Shown: one piece after another, positions 1 through 5,020 of the stretch
How the letters are laid out: every line of letters begins with the position of its first letter
Position numbering within the stretch: the stretch's first letter is position 1
Source of the DNA: Comamonadaceae bacterium
GTDB taxonomy: Bacteria; Pseudomonadota; Gammaproteobacteria; Burkholderiales; Burkholderiaceae_C
Length of the DNA stretch: 5,020 bases
NCBI GenBank assembly: GCA_947466165.1
Contig: CANIDW010000152.1
Location: 1-5,020 of the forward strand
Direction: 5' to 3'
Translations under genes and position numbers: made by a program
The notes under the pieces: model-generated
Databases searched by the model: none
Seen by the model: only the letters and a program-made list of their open reading frames with translations
What the model was told of the DNA's origin: nothing

Positions 1-648
1 GATGCCAAAGCGCGCCAGCAGCTTGAGCGTGATCTCGATGTAAGGCTTGGAGATGAGCTCGCCGGTGACTTCGATGCGGATGTCTTGCTTGGCCACCAGG
101 GGCAGCGCCATCAGCAGCGCCGTCAAAAACTGGCTTGAGACATCACCGCGAACCGCAATCGGTTTGCTAAGGGCCAGCTTGCCCGGCTTCAGGTGCAAGG
201 GCGGAAAGCCGTCGTTGCCCAGGTAATCAATGCTGCAGCCTAGCTGGCGCAGCGCATCCACCAGGTCGCCGATGGGGCGCTCGTGCATGCGCGGCACGCC
301 GGAGAGTTGATAGTCTCCGCCCAGCAAAGCCAGCGCGGCCGTCAGTGGGCGCATGGCGGTGCCTGCGTTGCCCATGAACAGTTTGCCTTGTGCGTTCACC
401 AGTTTGCCGCCCAGCCCGCCGATGACAGCGGTTTGCCCGGCCTGCTCGACGCTGCAGCCCATCTGCTTGAGTGCAACCAGCATCACCGCGGTGTCGTCCG
501 AGGCCAGCAAGTCATGCACCACGGTTTTGCCCTGGCTCAGCGCGGCCAGCAGCAGCACGCGGTTGGAAATACTTTTGGAGCCCGGCAGGTGCACCGTGCC
601 GTGAGCGCCGGTCAGTGGCGGAATGTCCAGCGAATCGATATCAAACAT
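1..648 (-). CDS. aroA: 3-phosphoshikimate 1-carboxyvinyltransferase (EPSP synthase), N-terminal 216 residues, 3' end outside window
   Basis: Cytosolic enzyme of the shikimate pathway that joins phosphoenolpyruvate and shikimate-3-phosphate to give EPSP, the precursor of chorismate. Read from ATG at 648-646, the frame stays open to base 1 and begins [14 protein letters not shown]. Visible family motifs: [10 protein letters not shown] (21-30, Lys25, Ser26 and Arg30 for substrate binding), [10 protein letters not shown] (93-102), [10 protein letters not shown] (120-129, Arg124), [12 protein letters not shown] (168-179, Ser171, Ser172, Gln173) and ISKPYI (199-204, Ser200). Gly96, Thr97 and Pro101 match the class I, glyphosate-sensitive pattern. 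The family is about 430 residues long, so roughly half is present; the catalytic Asp/Glu of the second half lie outside. The start is 9 nt after the tyrA stop. The only Shine-Dalgarno-like bases (AGGA, 665-662) sit 13 nt upstream, so translational coupling to tyrA is likely. It is a separate gene, not fused to tyrA as in Pseudomonas. Confidence 0.97.
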   Translation of the reverse strand, partial: MFDIDSLDIPPLTGAHGTVHLPGSKSISNRVLLLAALSQGKTVVHDLLASDDTAVMLVALKQMGCSVEQAGQTAVIGGLGGKLVNAQGKLFMGNAGTAMRPLTAALALLGGDYQLSGVPRMHERPIGDLVDALRQLGCSIDYLGNDGFPPLHLKPGKLALSKPIAVRGDVSSQFLTALLMALPLVAKQDIRIEVTGELISKPYIEITLKLLARFGI

Positions 649-657
649 GAAACTGAA

Positions 658-1545
658 TCAATCCTGATGCGTTGAAGAAGGGTCTGAGGACTGCGCCCAG
701 CGGGTGCGCGCTTGGCTGGCTTGGGTGATGGCGCTGTGCAGTTGCGCGGCATCGCTGGCGGTGATCAGTTTCTCCAGCGCTTGCAGGCTTTGTTGAAACA
801 AGTGCGATTGCGCCAGCAACTCGTCGCGGTTGGCCAGCAGGATGTCGCGCCACATGGCCGGCTCGCTGGCGGCGATGCGCGTGAAATCTCGAAAGCCCGA
901 ACCCGCCAGCGCCATGAATTGCTCGCCCTGGTCTTGCCCCTGGAGGCTATTCATCATGGCAAAGGCCAGCAAATGCGGCAGGTGGCTGACGGCGGCATAA
1001 GCCGCGTCATGTACATCGGCAGACATTTCGCTGACATGCGATCCCAAGGCAGTCCAAAGCTGGCGCGCCAGCATGAGTTGGGCGGGGGCTGTTTCTGGCA
1101 GCGGCGTGAGGATGACTTTCTTGCCGGCGTACAAGCCGGCCTCCGCGTTTCGCACGCCCGACAGTTCTTTGCCGCAAATCGGATGCGCCGGCACAAAACA
1201 GGGAAGTAAGGCGCCCAGGCTGTTTCTTGCGGCCAGCACCACATCGCCTTTGGTGGACCCCACATCCATCACCAGCGTGTCTTTGTGGATGACCTGGGCA
1301 ATGGCTTTCAGCGTGCTTGGCGTCGCGCTCACAGGCACGGCCAGCAGCACCAGGTCGGCGCCCTCGGCAGCCAGCGCCGCAGAGGCCGCTACCTTGTCCA
1401 TCACACCCATTTCCAGGGCCATGGCCGTGCTGGCGGGGGAGGGGCTAAAGCCAGTCACGCGCTCAACCAGACCGGCGCGTTGGAGTGCCAGGGCAAACGA
1501 GCTGCCCATGAGGCCGCAGCCAATCAGGCCAAGTTGTTTGAACAC
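658..1545 (-). CDS. tyrA: Prephenate dehydrogenase (possibly cyclohexadienyl dehydrogenase), stand-alone
   Basis: Oxidatively decarboxylates prephenate to 4-hydroxyphenylpyruvate, the step committed to tyrosine. Numbered from the GTG at 1545, the 295-residue protein begins (V/M)FKQLGLIGCGLMGSS. The Rossmann motif GCGLMG is at 9-14, DVGSTKGD at 94-101, the HPxxG motif as HPICG at 121-125 (usually HPIAG), SHLPH at 187-191, and GFRDFTRIAASEPAMWRDI at 217-235, with Arg223 the expected prephenate-binding Arg. There is no chorismate mutase or ACT domain, and the length fits the short TyrA class. Start choice: an in-frame GTG at 1566 would add seven residues (MIEAQTQ) and overlap pheA by 8 nt, but it has no Shine-Dalgarno. 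The GTG at 1545 has GAGG 11 nt upstream and gives the N-terminus (MFKQLG) I remember from relatives, so I prefer it. The acidic residue usual after beta-strand 2 for NAD+ is absent (GFSPSP, 32-37). Whether arogenate is also used cannot be read from the sequence. Confidence 0.94.
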   Translation of the reverse strand: MFKQLGLIGCGLMGSSFALALQRAGLVERVTGFSPSPASTAMALEMGVMDKVAASAALAAEGADLVLLAVPVSATPSTLKAIAQVIHKDTLVMDVGSTKGDVVLAARNSLGALLPCFVPAHPICGKELSGVRNAEAGLYAGKKVILTPLPETAPAQLMLARQLWTALGSHVSEMSADVHDAAYAAVSHLPHLLAFAMMNSLQGQDQGEQFMALAGSGFRDFTRIAASEPAMWRDILLANRDELLAQSHLFQQSLQALEKLITASDAAQLHSAITQASQARTRWAQSSDPSSTHQD

Positions 1546-1556
1546 TTGAGTTTGCG

Positions 1557-1560
1557 CCTC
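1557..1560 (-). promoter_or_regulatory. Weak ribosome binding site supporting the 1545 start of tyrA
   Basis: GAGG on the minus strand, overlapping the pheA TGA (1561-1559) and lying 11 nt before the GTG at 1545. It is the only Shine-Dalgarno-like element near either candidate tyrA start. The spacing is a little long, so this is supportive rather than decisive. Confidence 0.4.
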
Positions 1561-2641
1561 AATCACCTGCGGGGTAGTTACCCAGCACTTTGTAGAAGGC
1601 GCAAAGTTGCTGCAACTCTGCCAGTGCAGCGCTCACATGCGGCTGCGAAGTGTGGCCTTGCAGGTCGATGTAAAAGTAATATTCCCATTGGCCCGAGCGG
1701 GCCGGGCGCGATTCGAAGCGCGTCATGGAAACGCCATGCGTTTTGAGCGGGCCCAAAATGTCATGCACCGCACCGGGCCGGTTAGGCACCGAAACAATCA
1801 TGCTGATGCAGTCTTTCCCGGAGGCCGGAGGCGAAGGCAGTGTTTGAGGCAGGCAAACCACGGCAAAGCGCGTGCGGTTAAAGGGGTCGTCCTGAATAGC
1901 ATGCGCCGCGTTGTGCAAGCCAAACTGCACACCGGCACGTTCGCTGGCAATGCCGGCCCAGGCCGGGTTGGTGGTGGCCAGACGAGCGCCTTCGGCATTG
2001 CTGGAGGCGGTGCGCCGCTCGGCATTGGGCAGGTGCGCGGTCAGCCAGCCTTGGCATTGGGCCAGCGCCTGCGGGTGCGCGTAAACCACCTGGATACCCT
2101 CGAGCGAGTCCGACAGGCGCAGCAGGTTGTGGCGCACCATCAAACTGGTTTCTCCCACAATATGCAGCGGAGAATTCAAAAACAAATCGAGCGAGCGAGA
2201 GACCACGCCTTCGGTCGAGTTTTCAACCGGCACCACACCGTAGCCGGCGCTACCGCCCGCAGTGGCGCGAAACACCTCGTCAATGCTTGTGCAAGGCACA
2301 TGCTCGATGCTGGCGCCAAAAAACTGCAACGCCGCCTGCTCACTGAAAGTGCCGGCCGGGCCCAGGTAGGCCACTCGCACAGGCGTCTCGAGCGCCAGAC
2401 AGGCCGACATGATCTCGCGCCAGATGGCTTCCACATGTTCAGACTTCAGTGGGCCGGTGTTGGCCTGCTTTATTTTCTCGATGACGGCGGCCACGCGGTC
2501 GGGCCTGAAGAAGGGCGAGCCTTCACGGCGTTTGAGTTCGCCGACTTCTTCAGCCACGCGGGCACGCTGGTTCAGCAGCGTGAGCAGCTCCCGGTCCAGC
2601 TTGTCGATTTGGTTGCGCAGTTCAGGCAGGTTGGTTGTCAT
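1559..2641 (-). CDS. pheA: Bifunctional chorismate mutase / prephenate dehydratase (P-protein)
   Basis: Converts chorismate to prephenate and then to phenylpyruvate, the phenylalanine branch. The 360 residues form three domains: an AroQ-type chorismate mutase (about 1-88, starting MTTNLPELRNQIDKLD), a prephenate dehydratase (about 88-265, with YLGPAGTFSEQAA at 92-104, VVPVENSTEG at 136-145 and the catalytic Thr257 in NRTRF at 255-259), and a C-terminal ACT domain (about 278-355). The ACT domain keeps the phenylalanine-binding motifs GAVH (290-293, GALV in E. coli) and ESRP (310-313), so feedback inhibition by phenylalanine is expected. In the mutase, Arg9, Arg26, Lys37 and Arg49 match E. coli Arg11, Arg28, Lys39 and Arg51, but several other pocket positions differ (see findings). 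ATG at 2641-2639 is 14 nt after the serC stop. GGGA (2652-2649) with a 7-nt spacer is a plausible ribosome binding site. There is no room for a pheL-type attenuator leader. The stop lies just before, or inside, the start of tyrA. Confidence 0.97.
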   Translation of the reverse strand: MTTNLPELRNQIDKLDRELLTLLNQRARVAEEVGELKRREGSPFFRPDRVAAVIEKIKQANTGPLKSEHVEAIWREIMSACLALETPVRVAYLGPAGTFSEQAALQFFGASIEHVPCTSIDEVFRATAGGSAGYGVVPVENSTEGVVSRSLDLFLNSPLHIVGETSLMVRHNLLRLSDSLEGIQVVYAHPQALAQCQGWLTAHLPNAERRTASSNAEGARLATTNPAWAGIASERAGVQFGLHNAAHAIQDDPFNRTRFAVVCLPQTLPSPPASGKDCISMIVSVPNRPGAVHDILGPLKTHGVSMTRFESRPARSGQWEYYFYIDLQGHTSQPHVSAALAELQQLCAFYKVLGNYPAGD

Positions 2642-2648
2642 GGTTCTG

Positions 2649-2652
2649 TCCC
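2649..2652 (-). promoter_or_regulatory. Ribosome binding site of pheA
   Basis: GGGA on the minus strand, 7 nt before the pheA ATG and wholly within the 14-nt serC-pheA gap. It is modest in strength but has the best spacing of any candidate in the window. Confidence 0.45.
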
Positions 2653-2655
2653 GGC

Positions 2656-3747
2656 TCAGGCATGTTCTTTTTCAAATTCTCGCATGTGACTCACCAGCGC
2701 CTGAACGCCGGCCAGAGGCATGGCGTTGTACAGGCTGGCGCGCATGCCGCCCAGGGTTTTGTAGCCCTTGAGTTGCAGCAGGCCGCGCGCTTTGGCCTGG
2801 GCTAAAAAGGCATCGTTGCGCGATTCGTCGGCCAAGAAAAAAGGTATGTTCATGCGCGAACGGCAATTTTTGGCGACGCGGTTGACATAAAAATCTGAGC
2901 TGTCAATCAAGTCATACAACAGCTTGGCTTTGGCGATGTTGCGCTGCTCGATAGCGGCCACCCCGCCTTGTGCTTTGAGCCACTCAAATGACAGGCCGGC
3001 GATGTAAATGCCGTAGGTGGGCGGCGTGTTGTACATCGACTGGTTGTCTGCAACGATCTTGTAGTCGAAGGCGGAAGGGCAGTGGGCCATGGCGTGCCCC
3101 AGCAAATCCTGGCGTACAAACACCAGGGTCAGGCCGGCAGGGCCCACATTTTTTTGCGCGCCGCCAAATGCCAAACCCACGCGCGACCAGTCCACCGGCC
3201 GCGACAACATGTGCGAGGAGATGTCAGCCACCAGTGGCGCGTTGCTGCCCAACGCTTGGAGGTCGGGCAGCTCGTGCATTTCAATGCCGTGCACAGTTTC
3301 ATTGCTGCACACATGCACATAGCGCGCGTTGGCGCTCAATTGCCAACTGCCAGTGTCGGGCAAGCTGGTGTGGCCGGTGTCCGCATTGCTGGCGGCCACA
3401 TTCACGTCGCAGTACTTTCGTGCTTCTTTTTGCGAACGCTCGCTCCAGACGCCGGTGACCACAAAGTCAGCGCGCTCGCCGCGCGAGAGGTTCAGCGGCA
3501 CAACGGCGTTTTCTGCGATGCCGCCGCCTTGCATGAAAAGAATTTTGAAGTCTTGAGGCACGGCCAGCAACTCGCGCACATCGGCTTCGGCAGCTTCATA
3601 GATAGAGACAAACTCTTTGCCGCGGTGGCTCATTTCCATGACGCTCATGCCGCTGCCGTGCCAGTCCAGCATGTCGGCGGCGGCGCGCTCCAGCACCTCT
3701 TCGGGCAGAACAGCCGGACCCGCCGAAAAATTGAAGGGCCTGCTCAT
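2656..3747 (-). CDS. serC: Phosphoserine aminotransferase
   Basis: PLP-dependent enzyme of class V that transaminates 3-phosphohydroxypyruvate with glutamate to give phosphoserine. In many bacteria it also acts on the pyridoxal pathway intermediate 3-hydroxy-4-phosphonooxy-2-oxobutanoate. The 363 residues (E. coli 362) begin [19 protein letters not shown]. Visible motifs: [12 protein letters not shown] (31-42, His41 and Arg42 for the substrate phosphate), QGGG (73-76, cofactor-phosphate loop), SNET (148-151), [13 protein letters not shown] (195-207) with Lys199 as the Schiff-base lysine, NTPPT (240-244, from the partner subunit) and [11 protein letters not shown] (333-343, Arg336). The position of E. 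coli Arg77 after GGG is Ile here, which I believe is usual in relatives. The frame stays open upstream into gyrA, but those 43 extra codons resemble nothing in SerC and overlap gyrA, so ATG 3747-3745 is the start. No Shine-Dalgarno precedes it, and the gyrA stop is 37 nt upstream. Confidence 0.97.
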   Translation of the reverse strand: MSRPFNFSAGPAVLPEEVLERAAADMLDWHGSGMSVMEMSHRGKEFVSIYEAAEADVRELLAVPQDFKILFMQGGGIAENAVVPLNLSRGERADFVVTGVWSERSQKEARKYCDVNVAASNADTGHTSLPDTGSWQLSANARYVHVCSNETVHGIEMHELPDLQALGSNAPLVADISSHMLSRPVDWSRVGLAFGGAQKNVGPAGLTLVFVRQDLLGHAMAHCPSAFDYKIVADNQSMYNTPPTYGIYIAGLSFEWLKAQGGVAAIEQRNIAKAKLLYDLIDSSDFYVNRVAKNCRSRMNIPFFLADESRNDAFLAQAKARGLLQLKGYKTLGGMRASLYNAMPLAGVQALVSHMREFEKEHA

Positions 3748-3782
3748 CGCGGCAGCGCCGGGGCGCGGTGCTGTGCAAGCAT
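3744..3782 (-). other. Possible 12-codon relay micro-ORF between gyrA and serC
   Basis: An ATG (3782-3780) two bases after the gyrA TGA opens a 12-codon frame, [12 protein letters not shown], whose TGA (3746-3744) overlaps the serC ATG (3747-3745) as ATGA. Neither this ATG nor the serC ATG has a Shine-Dalgarno sequence. The arrangement could pass ribosomes from gyrA termination to serC initiation by two reinitiation steps. It is too short for coding evidence, and chance is a serious alternative. The peptide itself need have no function. Confidence 0.2.
3753..3773 (-). repeat. Imperfect inverted repeat just upstream of serC
   Basis: Arms of seven bases (3753-3759 and 3767-3773) flank a seven-base GC-rich loop. 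In the minus-strand RNA, CAGCACC faces GGCGCUG: six pairs with one A-C mismatch. The 3' arm ends six bases before the serC ATG, where a ribosome would bind. There is no U-tract, so it is not an intrinsic terminator. It may weakly structure the serC initiation region or be chance in GC-rich sequence. Confidence 0.3.
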
Positions 3783-3784
3783 GG

Positions 3785-5020
3785 TCAGTCGGCAGAACCT
3801 GTCGCGCCGTCTGTGCCTTCGTCACCTTCGGTGTCTGCAGCCGGGTCTGCGGCGTCCAGGCTGGCGTCGTTCTCAACGATGCGTTGCAAGCCGCTGAGCT
3901 TGGAGCCGTCGTCCAGCCCGATCAGCGTCACGCCCTGAGTGGCGCGACCCATTTCGCGTATCTCGCTGACGCGTGTGCGCACCAGCACGCCACGGTCAGT
4001 GATCAGCATGATCTCGTCGTCGGTGTGCACCAGCGTGGCGGCCACCACTTTGCCGTTGCGCTCGCTTTGCTGAATGGCGATCATTCCCTTGGTGCCGCGG
4101 CCGTGGCGCGTGTACTCGTCGATCGAGGTGCGCTTGCCGTAACCGTTTTGCGTAGCAGTCAGCACGCTTTGCTGCTCGTCTTCAGCTACCAGCATGGCGA
4201 TCACGTTCTGGCCTTCTTCGAGCATCATGCCGCGCACGCCGCGCGCTGTGCGGCCCATGGGGCGCACGTCGTTTTCGTCAAAGCGCACGGCTTTGCCGCC
4301 GTCAGAAAACAGCATCACGTCGTGTTTGCCGTCGGTTAGCGCCGCGCCAATCAAAAAGTCGCCGTCGTCCAGGTCCACAGCAATGATGCCGGCCTTTCGC
4401 GGGTTGTTGAAGTCGTCCAGCGGTGTCTTCTTGACGGTGCCCATCGAGGTGGACATGAAGACGTAATGGTCTGCCGGGAAACTGCGGTTGCTGCCTGTGA
4501 GCGGCAACACCACGGTGACTTTTTCGCCTTCTTGCAAGGGGAACATGTTGACGATGGGGCGACCGCGCGAGCCGCGCGAGCCGGCCGGTACTTCCCAAAC
4601 CTTGAGCCAGTACAGCCGGCCGCGGTTAGAGAAACACAAAATGTAGTCGTGTGTGTTGGCGATGAAAAGCTGGTCCACCCAGTCGTCTTCCTTAGTCGCC
4701 GTGGCTTGTTTGCCCCTGCCGCCGCGTTTTTGGGCGCGGTATTCGCTCAAAGGCTGGCTCTTGATGTAGCCCAGGTGCGACAAGGTCACCACCATGTCGG
4801 TGGGCGTGATCAGGTCTTCGGTACTCAGGTCAAACGAGCTGTGTTCGATCAGGCTGCGGCGCGCGCCCAGCTTGGTCTGGCCGAATTCGTTTTTAATGAC
4901 GGTCAATTCGTCGCCAATGATGGTGGCAACCCGCTCGGGCCGCGACAAGATGTCCAGCAGATCGTCGATCTCGGCCATCACTTCTTTGTACTCGACGACG
5001 ATCTTGTCTTGCTCCAGACC
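3785..5020 (-). CDS. gyrA: DNA gyrase subunit A, C-terminal 411 residues, 5' end outside window
   Basis: Subunit A of the ATP-dependent type II topoisomerase that introduces negative supercoils; works as A2B2 with GyrB. The frame is open from base 5020 to TGA 3787-3785. It enters at [19 protein letters not shown], the end of the breakage-reunion/coiled-coil region, so the catalytic Tyr and the quinolone-resistance region are outside. The six-bladed beta-pinwheel DNA-wrapping domain follows, with the repeated blade signatures [52 protein letters not shown] and [16 protein letters not shown]. The GyrA box, required for wrapping, is QKRGGRG at fragment residues 97-103 (bases 4732-4712). The protein ends in an acidic, low-complexity tail of about 30 residues. 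serC follows after 37 nt with no terminator between, so gyrA probably heads or belongs to the same transcript. There is no frameshift. The Met/Val codons near 4981-4976 are internal, not starts. Confidence 0.98.
   Translation of the reverse strand, partial: GLEQDKIVVEYKEVMAEIDDLLDILSRPERVATIIGDELTVIKNEFGQTKLGARRSLIEHSSFDLSTEDLITPTDMVVTLSHLGYIKSQPLSEYRAQKRGGRGKQATATKEDDWVDQLFIANTHDYILCFSNRGRLYWLKVWEVPAGSRGSRGRPIVNMFPLQEGEKVTVVLPLTGSNRSFPADHYVFMSTSMGTVKKTPLDDFNNPRKAGIIAVDLDDGDFLIGAALTDGKHDVMLFSDGGKAVRFDENDVRPMGRTARGVRGMMLEEGQNVIAMLVAEDEQQSVLTATQNGYGKRTSIDEYTRHGRGTKGMIAIQQSERNGKVVAATLVHTDDEIMLITDRGVLVRTRVSEIREMGRATQGVTLIGLDDGSKLSGLQRIVENDASLDAADPAADTEGDEGTDGATGSAD

Noticed and set aside
283..675. 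Plus-strand open frames opposite aroA (283-675 and 353-604).
   Set aside because: The minus strand here encodes clear EPSP synthase motifs throughout, so these are shadows.
954..1265. Alternative minus-strand frame of 103 codons inside tyrA.
   Set aside because: It is out of frame with the conserved prephenate dehydrogenase and its Arg/Pro/Cys-rich product has no recognisable features.
1607..2689. Plus-strand open frame of 360 codons lying antisense to pheA.
   Set aside because: It mirrors a well-supported gene, its translation is rich in Arg, Gln, His and Ala with no recognisable domain, and GC-rich genes often leave such antisense frames open.
2882..2906. Inverted repeat TTGACA / TGTCAA with a 13-base loop, also resembling a -35 box.
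   Set aside because: It lies inside the conserved serC segment coding IDSSDFYVN, and no -10 box is found at suitable spacing on either strand. Coincidence is more likely than an operator or promoter.
3748..3876. N-terminal extension of serC by 43 codons to an upstream ATG.
   Set aside because: It overlaps the conserved end of gyrA in another frame, and SerC proteins begin at the (M)[10 protein letters not shown] segment, matching ATG 3747.
3082..4339. Long plus-strand open frames opposite serC and gyrA (3082-3897 and 3617-4339).
   Set aside because: They are antisense shadows of conserved genes, with no motifs and no ribosome binding or promoter evidence; the His/Ala-rich composition is typical of reversed coding sequence.

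Overview
The window is one unbroken, single-direction stretch of housekeeping genes. All five genes lie on the minus strand, so transcription runs from high to low coordinates: gyrA (3' part) > serC > pheA > tyrA > aroA (5' part). The base composition is GC-rich by eye. The proteins look betaproteobacterial, and the PheA and SerC signatures and the gene order suggest Burkholderiales, probably the Comamonadaceae (Polaromonas/Rhodoferax/Acidovorax type). The genus is inference from remembered families, with no search run.

Layout. 5020-3785: last 411 codons of DNA gyrase subunit A, covering the end of the coiled-coil/tail region, the complete beta-pinwheel C-terminal domain with its GyrA box, and an acidic tail. 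3784-3748: a 37-nt gap holding a possible 12-codon micro-ORF and an imperfect hairpin. 3747-2656: complete phosphoserine aminotransferase. 2655-2642: 14-nt gap. 2641-1559: complete bifunctional chorismate mutase/prephenate dehydratase with a C-terminal ACT domain. 1545-658 (or 1566-658): complete prephenate dehydrogenase, starting within a few bases of the pheA stop or overlapping it. 657-649: 9-nt gap. 648-1: first 216 codons of class I EPSP synthase. Only about 73 bases are non-coding, and I saw no intrinsic terminator and no convincing promoter. There is no mobile element, CRISPR, tRNA or rRNA.

Function. AroA makes EPSP, the precursor of chorismate. PheA converts chorismate through prephenate to phenylpyruvate, and TyrA sends prephenate to hydroxyphenylpyruvate. 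SerC supplies phosphoserine. GyrA is the DNA-supercoiling enzyme at the head of the array. This matches the known 'supraoperon' gyrA-serC-pheA-hisC-tyrA-aroA-cmk-rpsA described in Pseudomonas, in a version without hisC and with tyrA and aroA as separate genes. cmk and rpsA would be expected beyond position 1.

No previously undescribed system is evident. The points most worth a second look are the non-canonical residues in the chorismate mutase active site, the lack of a ribosome binding site at serC together with a stop/start relay from gyrA, the missing hisC, and the unusual cofactor-specificity position in TyrA.
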